Shown here piece by piece: positions 1 through 5,860 of a stretch of 7,515 bases of DNA (position 1 is the stretch's first letter; each line of letters opens with the position of its first letter). Both the position numbers and the translations under genes were made by a program. The DNA is from Micromonosporaceae bacterium (GTDB taxonomy: Bacteria; Actinomycetota; Actinomycetes; Mycobacteriales; Micromonosporaceae), in contig JADGGF010000211.1 in assembly GCA_019690055.1 (NCBI GenBank), positions 1-7,515 of the forward strand, in the 5' to 3' direction. The notes below the pieces were generated by a model, which saw only the letters and a program-made list of their open reading frames with translations, ran no database searches and was not told the origin of the DNA.

Positions 1-1715
1 GTGGTGCCGTGGTGGAGCAGGTCTCCGTGGGGGTCGAAGACCGACCACCGCCAGAGCGGGGCGAGGACCGGGTCGTCGGCGAGCTGGCGGGCGGCGTCGG
101 CCGGGATCGGCCCGAAGCCGGCCAGCAAACCGGGATGGTCGTCGCGGCCGAGCAGTGTGGTCAGCTTGACGCTGACGTGCAGCACCCCCGGGCGCGGTGC
201 CAGCTGGCCGCCGCAGCGCCCGCACCGGTCCCCCGCCAGCACCGCGCCGGCCCGATTCCCTGTTTGAAACCGGGAATTGGTAGCCGTCGAAGCAGCTGTC
301 GGCGTACGGCCCTGATCTCCCGTTCCGCTCGGGCGGCCCGCGGTCGCGCCGGCACCGGCCGCCGGGTCGCCAGGCCGTTTCCCTGTTTCAAACCGGGAAT
401 CGGTCGCCGTCGACGTAACCGCCGACCCGCGAACCCGACCCACCGACCCGGCACCGGCCGCCGCTGCGACACGGGGCGCCGCACCGCTGCGATTCCCTGT
501 TTCAGACCGGGAATCGTCGGCGGTCGATGATGTAGGTGGGGCCTGGTCGACTCGGCCGCCGTCCACCGGGTCACGGTCGGTCCGGTCAGAATCAGTCTGG
601 GCACGGCCGATCTGGTCATGCCCAGTCTGGGCACGGCCGGTCTGGGCGGTGTCGGAGTGGTGGGGGTCGGTCCGGTGGTGGTCGACCCACCGCTGGTCGT
701 GGTCGGTGTGCCCGAACCACCACTCGTATTCGTACTCATCAATCAGGTCGGTGGGGTCGGGCGGTTCCGGCCCCACCTCGTCACCGCCACCCACGCACCC
801 GTCCGAGCCTGAATCGGAGCTACGGCCTGAGCCGGGGGCGCGGTCGTTCTGGTCGGGTTGGGGGTGGTCGGCGTCGGCCGCCGTGGTGAGCGGATCGACG
901 CTCGGCGTGACCTGGAACGGGACCCCGGCCAGCAGGTCGCAAAACGCATCCCCCCCGCAGCTGGGCCAGGGTCCGGCCGTCACCAGCGGCGCGGGCCGCC
1001 CGGCCAGCCGATCCACCCGGTCGAACGCGGCCACCGCCCGATGCGCCGGCAACCCCACCCCCGTCAGCGACGCCGTCCCGTCCGGCTCTTCCCGAAGCTG
1101 CACATCCCGCGCCGCCACCCGCTTCTGGCCGCGCTGCTTAGCCGCCTGCGGCGCCCGACGATGCACGTGATACCGCAATCGCTCCCGCAGCTCCGCCAAC
1201 GTCCACCGCGGCGCCTTGGGTAGCAACCGGTCCACGATCCACTGTACCGTCGCCTCATCGTCCACACCGGACAGTAACTCGACGAAGGCCGCCGCCCGGG
1301 CCGGATCCAACCGCCCCTCCTGCATCGCGGCGAACACATCCGGAAACCGGGTCAACAACGCATCCGCCAAATCCAGCTGCGCCTGCGCCCACCGAGCCGA
1401 CCAGCCCAGCCGCCACCCCACATACTCACAGGTGTGCCGCCGCCGCAACGTCGGCGGCTCCGACATACCGATCCGCTGCCGAAGCGCCTGCGCGGTCAGG
1501 TACAGATCGACCATCAACTCCGCCTGCAGATGCCAGATCTGCCGCGCCCGCGCCCGCAACACGTGCTCCAACTCGTCGGCATCGACCACAGTCTGATCGA
1601 CCGACTCCAACAACACCGCCAACTCCCGCCCCGGCGGAAGATCGATGATCCCCGCCGGCACGGTCCTCGGCCGCTCATTCACCGCCGAGCTGGACGCTCC
1701 CCGCTGCGCATCCAC
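1..1715 (-). CDS. DUF222/13E12-family protein, probable HNH endonuclease, C-terminus cut by window edge
   Basis: Reading the minus strand from GTG at 1715 gives 571 codons without a stop to the window edge. Residues ~28-262 look like a DUF222 domain (WHLQAELMVDLYLTAQAL at 61-78; later a helical stretch and FCDLLAGVPF at 258-267). Residues 511-551 (VLHVSVKLTTLLGRDDHPG, then GFGPIPADAARQLADDP) match the segment that in 13E12/REP13E12 proteins comes just before the HNH nuclease motif, so the HNH domain should lie off the left edge. In relatives these two parts are close together; here about 245 residues separate them: acidic, His-rich and Ala/Gly-rich low-complexity sequence with in-frame repeats, and a CxxC pair at C498/C501. 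The GTG at 1715 is preferred because a TANNNT -10 ends exactly 7 nt before it; GTG at 1682 is an alternative with no clear ribosome site. Function in this family is poorly known: DNA-damage-linked or mobile nucleases are likely. Family call is from recognised sequence patterns, not a search. Confidence 0.85.
   Translation of the reverse strand, partial: MDAQRGASSSAVNERPRTVPAGIIDLPPGRELAVLLESVDQTVVDADELEHVLRARARQIWHLQAELMVDLYLTAQALRQRIGMSEPPTLRRRHTCEYVGWRLGWSARWAQAQLDLADALLTRFPDVFAAMQEGRLDPARAAAFVELLSGVDDEATVQWIVDRLLPKAPRWTLAELRERLRYHVHRRAPQAAKQRGQKRVAARDVQLREEPDGTASLTGVGLPAHRAVAAFDRVDRLAGRPAPLVTAGPWPSCGGDAFCDLLAGVPFQVTPSVDPLTTAADADHPQPDQNDRAPGSGRSSDSGSDGCVGGGDEVGPEPPDPTDLIDEYEYEWWFGHTDHDQRWVDHHRTDPHHSDTAQTGRAQTGHDQIGRAQTDSDRTDRDPVDGGRVDQAPPTSSTADDSRSETGNRSGAAPRVAAAAGAGSVGRVRGSAVTSTATDSRFETGKRPGDPAAGAGATAGRPSGTGDQGRTPTAASTATNSRFQTGNRAGAVLAGDRCGRCGGQLAPRPGVLHVSVKLTTLLGRDDHPGLLAGFGPIPADAARQLADDPVLAPLWRWSVFDPHGDLLHHGT
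256..513 (-). repeat. Three in-frame copies of a 21-bp near-palindrome within a degenerate 114/123-bp tandem unit
   Basis: Copies lie at 256-276, 379-399 and 493-513. On the plus strand each has a left arm TTCCCTGTTT, one central base, and a right arm AAACCGGGAA (AGACCGGGAA in the third). The arms pair except at one position. Neighbouring copies differ at one base of 21 (copies 1/2 at the centre, copies 2/3 within the right arm). Start-to-start distances are 123 and 114 bp, both multiples of three, so each copy is read in the same frame and encodes (D/N)SR(F/S)(E/Q)TG(N/K)R at residues 401-409, 439-447 and 480-488. The preceding bases, coding roughly STAT/STAD, are also similar, so the wider unit is a diverged tandem repeat of 38 and 41 codons. 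Confidence 0.9.
593..645 (-). repeat. Short tandem repeat in the DUF222 linker
   Basis: Two 23-bp direct repeats at 593-615 and 623-645 differ at one base and have a 30-bp (10-codon) period. In the protein they give GRAQTGHDQIGRAQT around residues 360-374, followed by diverged DSDRTDRDP. This is ordinary low-complexity expansion inside the interdomain linker and keeps the reading frame. Confidence 0.75.
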
Positions 1716-1722
1716 GCCTACG

Positions 1723-1745
1723 AGAATAGAACACAGGTACGACAA
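1723..1745 (-). promoter_or_regulatory. RecA-NDp/PafBC-like DNA-damage promoter of the DUF222 gene
   Basis: On the minus strand TTGTCGTAC (1745-1737) is followed by 8 bases and then TATTCT (1728-1723). The mycobacterial RecA-NDp promoter, activated by PafBC, is TTGTCRGTG-N8-TANNNT. The match is complete for TTGTCR, the N8 spacing and TANNNT; only the GTG of the first block differs (TAC here). Seven bases after the -10 comes the in-frame GTG at 1715, so the transcript would begin at or one base before the start codon (leaderless). Damage induction is known for some 13E12/HNH genes in mycobacteria, which makes the match biologically sensible. No LexA-type GAAC-N4-GTTC box was seen. Confidence 0.6.
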
Positions 1746-1783
1746 CCTGGGCGCCACACGCCGGAGCAAGCACAATTCACACT

Positions 1784-1797
1784 GACGTACGACGTAC
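1784..1797. repeat. GACGTAC direct repeat upstream of the DUF222 promoter
   Basis: GACGTAC occurs twice head to tail (1784-1790, 1791-1797), about 40-50 bp upstream of the DUF222 -35 region. The position would suit an activator site, but the repeat is short and could be chance. Confidence 0.3.
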
Positions 1798-1843
1798 CGA
1801 CCCACCGGATCCTGCGCCCGCGCGCCGGCCAACGACCCGGCAT

Positions 1844-1887
1844 GGCTCGGTGTGCCTATATGCACATCCGTACCGACACGCCGAGCC
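1844..1887. repeat. Inverted repeat in the cimA-DUF222 gap
   Basis: Arms GGCTCGGTGTG (1844-1854) and CACGCCGAGCC (1877-1887) pair at 10 of 11 positions around a 22-nt loop. A smaller nested pair, TGTGC (1851-1855) with GCACA (1862-1866), competes with it. The element lies 65 bp past the cimA stop codon. There is no T-tract, so it is either a weak terminator or RNA-stabilising hairpin for cimA, or an operator. No gene is evident in the 236-bp gap 1716-1951. Confidence 0.45.
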
Positions 1888-1951
1888 GAGTCCGGCCAAC
1901 CAAAGCCGTGCGGCCGGAGCGACGGCGAGCGAAGGGCTCGGAGTGCTGCGG

Positions 1952-3550
1952 TCAGCCCCGGAGCAGGCCGTACGAGACGGCGTCGATGAGGGCGCGCCAG
2001 CTCGCGTCGACGACGTTCTCGTGCACGCCTACCGTCACCCAGTCGCGGCCGTCGGCGCCGCGGGTCTCGACCAGCACCCGGGTCACCGCACCCGTGCCGT
2101 GGGAGCCTTCGAGGATCCGCACCTTGAAGTCGGCGAGCTCGAACCCGGCCAGCGCGGGGAAGTGCGGCGTGAGTGCGTCGCGCAGCGCGCGGTCGAGGGC
2201 GTTGACGGGACCGTTGCCCTCGGCGGTGGCGATGACCCGCGACCCGCCGACCCGCAGCTTCACCGTCGCCTCGGAGACGACCCCGCCGTCCTCCCGGTGC
2301 TCGACGATCACGCGGTAGGACTCGACCTGGAACGGGGTGACCTCCTCGCCCAGCTCCTCCCGGACGAGCAGTTCGAACGAGGCGTCGGCCGCCTCGAACG
2401 ACCAGCCGGCCGCCTCCATCTCCTTGATGCGCTTGGTCACCCGGGTCAGCGTGTCCGGATGGTCGGCCAGGTCCACCCCGAGCTCACGGGACTTGAGCTC
2501 GACGGAGGCCCGGCCGGCCATCTCGGTCACCAGGATCCTCATGTCGTTGCCGACGATGGCCGGGTCTATGTGGTTGTAGAGCACCGGGTCCACCTTGATC
2601 GCGCTCGCGTGCAGCCCCGCCTTGTGAGCGAAGGCGGCGGCCCCGACGTAAGCCTGGTGGGTGTCGGGGGCGAGGTTCGCGATCTCCGCGATGGCGTGGG
2701 ACACCCGCACCATCTTTTCCAGGCACCCCTCCGGCAGGATGGGGAGCCCGAGCTTGAGCTGCAGATTGGCGACGGTGGCGAACAGGTCGGCGTTGCCCGG
2801 CCGTTCGCCGTAGCCGTTGGCGGTGCACTGGAAGTGCCGCACGCCGGCTTCGACGGCGGCGACCGTGTTCGCGACCGCGCAGGCGGTGTCGTTCTGGCAG
2901 TGGATGCCGAGCCTGGTCATCACCTCATCGAGCGGCAGGCCGAGGAGGACGGCGAGGCGGTCGGCCACATCCCCGATGGCCCGGGTCACCATCGAGGGCA
3001 GCATCCCGCCGTTGGTGTCGCACATCACCGCGACCTCGGCGCCCGCCTCGATCGCCGCCGCGGCCACCGAGGCCGTGTACTTGGGATCGAAGCGGAACCC
3101 ATCGAAGAAGTGTTCACAGTCGAGGAAGACCCGCCGGCCCTCGGCGCGGAAGAAGGAGACCGAGTCGCGCACCATGGCGAGGTTCTCCTCCCGTGTGGTG
3201 CGCAGCGCACGCTCCACGTGCCGGACGTCCGACTTCGCCACCAGGCACACCGCCGGCGTCTGCGCGTCCAGCAGCGCCCGGACCTGAGGATCCTTGTCCA
3301 CGGCCAGATCGGCTCGTCGGGTCGAGCCGAAGGCGACCAGGATCGCGTGCTTGAGATCCAGCTCGGTGCGCGCCCGGGCGAAGAACTCGGTGTCCTTGGG
3401 CATGGCTCCGGGCCAGCCGCCCTCGATGAAGCCGACCCCCACCTCGTCCAGCAGGCGCGCCACGGCCAGCTTGTCCACCACCGAGTACGAAATGCCCTCT
3501 CGCTGGGCACCGTCGCGCAGGGTGGTGTCGAAGACCTGGTACGCGGTCAT
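1952..3550 (-). CDS. cimA: (R)-citramalate synthase
   Basis: Condenses pyruvate with acetyl-CoA to (R)-citramalate, the entry step of the threonine-independent (pyruvate) route to isoleucine; cytosolic. The 532-residue product has the HMGL/DRE-TIM catalytic barrel at about 4-280, starting with the signature DTTLRDG (8-14), then CDTNGG (177-182), GIHCQND (215-221) and NGYGERPGNADL (245-256). A linker with HKAGLHASAI (309-318) leads to the LeuA-type allosteric dimer domain at about 400-528. The HKAGLHASA motif and the DTTLRDGAQREG start fit citramalate synthase (TIGR00977-like) rather than 2-isopropylmalate synthase. ATG at 3550 is chosen because GGGAGGA sits 5 bases upstream; an in-frame ATG at 3604 lies inside the terminator hairpin. 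Oddity: the metal-binding HxHND motif of the superfamily reads HCQND here. Expression is probably governed by the upstream leader peptide and attenuator. The C-terminal domain suggests isoleucine feedback as in the family, which is inference. Confidence 0.93.
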   Translation of the reverse strand: MTAYQVFDTTLRDGAQREGISYSVVDKLAVARLLDEVGVGFIEGGWPGAMPKDTEFFARARTELDLKHAILVAFGSTRRADLAVDKDPQVRALLDAQTPAVCLVAKSDVRHVERALRTTREENLAMVRDSVSFFRAEGRRVFLDCEHFFDGFRFDPKYTASVAAAAIEAGAEVAVMCDTNGGMLPSMVTRAIGDVADRLAVLLGLPLDEVMTRLGIHCQNDTACAVANTVAAVEAGVRHFQCTANGYGERPGNADLFATVANLQLKLGLPILPEGCLEKMVRVSHAIAEIANLAPDTHQAYVGAAAFAHKAGLHASAIKVDPVLYNHIDPAIVGNDMRILVTEMAGRASVELKSRELGVDLADHPDTLTRVTKRIKEMEAAGWSFEAADASFELLVREELGEEVTPFQVESYRVIVEHREDGGVVSEATVKLRVGGSRVIATAEGNGPVNALDRALRDALTPHFPALAGFELADFKVRILEGSHGTGAVTRVLVETRGADGRDWVTVGVHENVVDASWRALIDAVSYGLLRG

Positions 3551-3555
3551 GATGG

Positions 3556-3562
3556 TCCTCCC
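3556..3562 (-). promoter_or_regulatory. Ribosome binding site deciding the cimA start
   Basis: GGGAGGA on the minus strand, 5 bases before ATG 3550-3548. It is a strong match to the anti-16S sequence and fixes the start 18 codons inside the longest possible frame. Confidence 0.85.
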
Positions 3563-3601
3563 GATCATGAAAAGCGGACCGCACGCGTTGGTGGCGCACA
3601 A

Positions 3602-3631
3602 CAAAAAGACCCCTCGCGGATGCGAGAGGTC
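3602..3631 (-). terminator. Intrinsic terminator in the cimA leader (attenuator)
   Basis: On the minus strand GACCTCTCGC (3631-3622) and GCGAGGGGTC (3617-3608) form a 10-bp stem (one G-U pair) with the 4-nt loop ATCC, followed directly by TTTTT (3607-3603). It lies between the leader peptide and cimA, 52 bases before the cimA start codon, where it would stop cimA transcripts early. A terminator upstream of its gene and after an Ile/Leu-rich mini-ORF is the classic attenuator layout. Confidence 0.85.
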
Positions 3632-3632
3632 T

Positions 3633-3663
3633 GCGCGCGCCCCAGTCGTATCGGTGCGCGCGC
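3633..3663 (-). promoter_or_regulatory. GC hairpin between leader peptide and attenuator terminator
   Basis: GCGCGCGC at 3663-3656 can pair with GCGCGCGC at 3640-3633 across a 15-nt loop. The 5' arm starts at the last base of the leader stop codon, so a ribosome sitting at the stop would block it, while one stalled further back on the Ile/Leu codons would leave it free. It abuts but hardly overlaps the terminator stem, so a classical antiterminator is not obvious from simple inspection. Confidence 0.5.
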
Positions 3664-3689
3664 TAGCTGATAATGAGGATCGTCCTCAC
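3663..3689 (-). CDS. Leader peptide of the cimA attenuator (MRTILIIS)
   Basis: An 8-codon frame GTG AGG ACG ATC CTC ATT ATC AGC TAG: four of the eight residues are Ile or Leu, in one run (ILII). It ends 31 bases before the terminator stem. Ribosome stalling at these codons when charged Ile/Leu tRNA is scarce would be expected to favour read-through into cimA, as in known actinobacterial ilv/leu leaders. No Shine-Dalgarno is visible; CAGAAT (3702-3697) ends 7 bases before the GTG, so the mRNA may be leaderless, though the -10 is imperfect and no -35 is clear. Confidence 0.75.
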   Translation of the reverse strand: MRTILIIS

Positions 3690-3799
3690 GAAGGTGATTC
3701 TGGCACGGCAACGGCGTCGTGGGCCCGCAATCCCGGATATTGGGAGCGGCCTGCGGCCGACCCGCCCACGACAGGTCCGGGACACCCGCGCGGACCGGC

Positions 3800-3805
3800 T
3801 AGGCT
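3800..3805 (+). promoter_or_regulatory. -10 box for leaderless gluconokinase mRNA
   Basis: TAGGCT fits TANNNT and is followed by 6 bases and then GTG 3812, which puts the expected transcription start on the start codon itself. No convincing -35 was found, and there is no ribosome binding site, which agrees with a leaderless transcript. Confidence 0.5.
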
Positions 3806-3811
3806 CGGCGC

Positions 3812-4303
3812 GTGAGCGGTCCCGTGGTGGTGATGGGGGTCTCCGGCAGCGGCAAGACGACGGTCGGTCGGGCCATCGCTGCCCACGCGGGGTGGCCGTT
3901 CCTGGACGCCGATGATCTGCACTCGCCCGAGTCCGTCGCCCGCATGGCGGCTGGCATCCCATTGACGGACGACGACCGTTGGCCATGGCTGGACCGGGTC
4001 GCGGGCTGGATCGCGGCGCGCCGGGGCGAGCCCGGCATCGTGGCCTGCTCCGCGCTCAAGCGGATGTATCGCGACCGTCTGCGGACCGCGGACCCCGGTC
4101 TGCGCTTCGTCTACCTGAAGGCCACGCCGCGGGAGATCGCGGACCGTCTCGCCAATCGCACTGGCCACTTCTTTCCGCCGGCCCTCGCCCAGGCCCAGTT
4201 CAACGATCTCCAGGAGCCCGGCCCGGACGAGAAGCCCATCGTCGTCCCCATCGGACAGACTCCCGAGGACATCGTCAACCGCGTGCTGGCCGAATTGGCC
4301 TAG
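3812..4303 (+). CDS. gntK: Gluconokinase
   Basis: Phosphorylates D-gluconate with ATP to 6-phosphogluconate, feeding the pentose phosphate pathway; cytosolic. At 163 residues it has the normal size for the GntK family. Visible motifs: P-loop GVSGSGKTT (9-17), DADDLHSPE (32-40), the substrate region MAAGIPLTDDDRWPWL (45-60), CSALKRMYRDRLR (79-91), and the lid/C-terminal signature RTGHFFPPALAQAQFNDLQEP (116-136, with NRTGHF at its head). GTG 3812 is supported by the -10 box just before it and by the P-loop beginning at residue 9, as usual. No gluconate permease, gnd or GntR-type regulator is next to it; it is divergent from cimA and upstream of an unrelated phosphatase that has its own promoter, so it is probably monocistronic. 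Confidence 0.93.
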   Translation: MSGPVVVMGVSGSGKTTVGRAIAAHAGWPFLDADDLHSPESVARMAAGIPLTDDDRWPWLDRVAGWIAARRGEPGIVACSALKRMYRDRLRTADPGLRFVYLKATPREIADRLANRTGHFFPPALAQAQFNDLQEPGPDEKPIVVPIGQTPEDIVNRVLAELA

Positions 4304-4350
4304 CCGCCCAGCCGAGCCTGCTCGATCATCGCCTGTTTGTGGGGATTCGG

Positions 4351-4356
4351 TATGAT
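4351..4356 (+). promoter_or_regulatory. -10 box for leaderless phosphatase 1 mRNA
   Basis: TATGAT is followed by 6 bases and then GTG 4363. The second phosphatase has the related arrangement TACGAT-N7-GTG, and both boxes continue into CGATCGC-like sequence, so the promoter was probably copied with the gene. No clear -35 lies upstream. The gap 4304-4350 shows no terminator for gntK. Confidence 0.6.
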
Positions 4357-4362
4357 CGCGAC

Positions 4363-5073
4363 GTGATGGAGCGGGCAATACCATTTCGGCGCATATATAA
4401 TTTCCGCGATCTTGGTGGCTACCCGACCGGGGACGGCCGCACCGTCGCCTGGCGGCGGCTCTTCCGCTCCGACGACCTCAGCCGGCTCACTATCGAGGAT
4501 GCCGACCGGTTCGCCGCACTGGGAATCCGTACGGTCATCGACCTGCGTCGACCGACCGAGATCGCCGAGATCGGCCGCATCCCGGAGTTCACCGGCGTCG
4601 ACTACCGTCACGCGCACCTGGTCTACCCGCCGTGGGGACCGGAGGACTATGCCGACCTGGCCGGCCGGATCAGCTACCTGACGGAGCGCTATCGGGAGAT
4701 GGCGGTCACCGGGGGCGAGGGGATCGGCCTGGCGCTGCGGTCGATCGCCGAAGCCGAGGCCGCACCGCTGGCGGTGCACTGCTTCGTCGGGATGGACCGT
4801 ACGGGCATCGTCTCGGCGCTGACCCTGTCGCTGCTCGGCGTGCCCGACGAGGTGGTCGCCGCCGAGTACGCCCTCAGTGAGGCGGCGGTGCCGGCGCTGC
4901 AGGCCGCGCACAACATTCGGCTGTCCCGGTTCGGAGTAACGCCGGCCGGCGCGATGATCAACTTTCTCGCCGCGCTGCGCTCCGAGCACGGCTCGCTCGA
5001 GGCGTACGCCAAGTCGATCGGCGTCACGGACGACCACATCGCCGCGATGCGGGCCCACCTGCTCACGCCGTAA
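4363..5073 (+). CDS. PtpB-like tyrosine/lipid phosphatase, copy 1
   Basis: 236 residues; family Y_phosphatase3 (PF13350), which includes M. tuberculosis PtpB, a phosphatase of phosphotyrosine and phosphoinositides. N-terminal NFRDLGGY (13-20), LFRSDDLSRLT (33-43) and RTVIDLRRPTE (56-66) are family hallmarks. The P-loop is HCFVGMDRTG (139-148): nucleophile C140 and R146 form the CX5R motif. The usual Lys of HCxAGKDRTG is Met144 here, which may change substrate range. No signal peptide or membrane segment, so cytosolic unless exported by a leaderless route. GTG 4363 rather than the next codon ATG 4366 is chosen because of the -10 spacing and because it then aligns residue for residue with copy 2 (both Cys at 140). 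The first ~20 codons use unusually AT-rich codons (ATA, TAT, AAT). Substrate unknown. Confidence 0.88.
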   Translation: MMERAIPFRRIYNFRDLGGYPTGDGRTVAWRRLFRSDDLSRLTIEDADRFAALGIRTVIDLRRPTEIAEIGRIPEFTGVDYRHAHLVYPPWGPEDYADLAGRISYLTERYREMAVTGGEGIGLALRSIAEAEAAPLAVHCFVGMDRTGIVSALTLSLLGVPDEVVAAEYALSEAAVPALQAAHNIRLSRFGVTPAGAMINFLAALRSEHGSLEAYAKSIGVTDDHIAAMRAHLLTP

Positions 5074-5114
5074 CCGCGTTACTCGCAGAGTCCGCTCCGG
5101 CAACCCGTGCGGAA

Positions 5115-5143
5115 GTGACCGCGTAGCGTCGGCCCGATACGAT
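5115..5143 (+). promoter_or_regulatory. Promoter of phosphatase 2 (leaderless type)
   Basis: GTGACC (5115-5120) resembles TTGACA at the core TGAC, then a 17-base spacer and TACGAT (5138-5143), then 7 bases to GTG 5151. It is the best-formed housekeeping-type promoter in the window, and it indicates that copy 2 is transcribed on its own as well as by any read-through from copy 1. Confidence 0.6.
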
Positions 5144-5150
5144 CGCAAGC

Positions 5151-5858
5151 GTGCCCGACCGCGCCATCCCATTCAGTCGTGTATTCAATTTTCGCGATCT
5201 AGGCGGCTACCCGACCATTGATGGGCGCACGGTCGCGTGGCGGCGTCTGTTCCGGTCGGACGACCTGAGCCGACTTACCGGCGACGACGCCGAGCGGTTC
5301 GCGGGGCTGGGTATCCGTACGGTCGTCGACCTGCGTCGACCAACTGAGGTCGCCGAGCTCGGCCGTGTCCCGTCGTTCGCCGGCGTCGACTACCGCCACA
5401 TCCATCTTGTCCATCAGCTCTGGCCGCCCGCGGAGCACACCGGACCGGACGATCGGGTCGCCTTCCTCATCGACCGCTATCGCGAGATGGCGATCGAGGC
5501 CCGCGAGGGAATCGGCGAGGCCCTACGCGTGATCGCCGAGGCCGACGCCGCGCCGCTCGTGGTGCACTGCATAGCCGGCAAGGACCGCACCGGGATCGTC
5601 GCCGCCCTCACCCTCTACCTGCTCGGCGTCGACGAGGACGCGATCATCCATGACTACACGCTGAGCGAGCCCGCCGACGCGTCCATCCGGGCCCTGCTTG
5701 GCAAGGAGCCGAGCCGGTTCCCGGCCGCGCCGGCGGCCGTGATGCATGGTTTCCTGAGCTGGCTGCGCGAACACCACGGGTCCGTGGAGGCCTACGTCAA
5801 GTCGATCGGCGTCACGGACGACCACATCACCGCGATGCGGGCCCACCTGCTGACCTGA
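5151..5858 (+). CDS. PtpB-like tyrosine/lipid phosphatase, copy 2
   Basis: 235 residues, paralogous to the gene just upstream and alignable over nearly its whole length. NFRDLGGY (13-20), LFRSDDLSRLT (33-43), RTVVDLRRPTE (56-66). The P-loop HCIAGKDRTG (139-148) is canonical for the PtpB family: C140 nucleophile, K144, D145, R146. In PtpB the P-loop Lys is tied to phosphoinositide binding, so this copy is the one more likely to keep ancestral activity. The main differences from copy 1 are the P-loop, the segment after YRH.HLV (about 83-105) and the stretch 178-195. The last 18 residues are nearly the same. Cytosolic, no membrane segments. Start GTG has no ribosome site but a matching -10 seven bases upstream. 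Target not deducible from neighbours. Confidence 0.9.
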   Translation: MPDRAIPFSRVFNFRDLGGYPTIDGRTVAWRRLFRSDDLSRLTGDDAERFAGLGIRTVVDLRRPTEVAELGRVPSFAGVDYRHIHLVHQLWPPAEHTGPDDRVAFLIDRYREMAIEAREGIGEALRVIAEADAAPLVVHCIAGKDRTGIVAALTLYLLGVDEDAIIHDYTLSEPADASIRALLGKEPSRFPAAPAAVMHGFLSWLREHHGSVEAYVKSIGVTDDHITAMRAHLLT

Positions 5859-5860
5859 AC

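Noticed and set aside
256..513. CRISPR array suggested by three palindromic repeats
   Set aside because: Spacers would be 93-102 bp, the repeat is only 21 bp, the copies sit in one frame of a continuous coding sequence, and no cas gene is near.
9..742. Overlapping plus- and minus-strand frames in the first 750 bases
   Set aside because: They are alternative frames of the DUF222 linker; only the minus frame continuous from 1715 contains family motifs at both ends.
3551..3604. N-terminal extension of cimA from ATG 3604
   Set aside because: That start lies in the T-tract of the terminator hairpin, has no ribosome site, and adds residues absent from the family; ATG 3550 has a strong site.
1850..3670. 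606-codon open frame on the plus strand
   Set aside because: It lies antisense to cimA, its product has no recognisable domain and is typical of GC-rich shadow frames, and it crosses the attenuator.
3747..3759. CGGCC-TGC-GGCCG hairpin between cimA and gntK
   Set aside because: Five-base arms made only of G and C are common by chance at this composition.
4300..5172. 290-codon minus-strand frame antisense to phosphatase 1
   Set aside because: Arg-rich shadow sequence opposite a clearly recognised gene.
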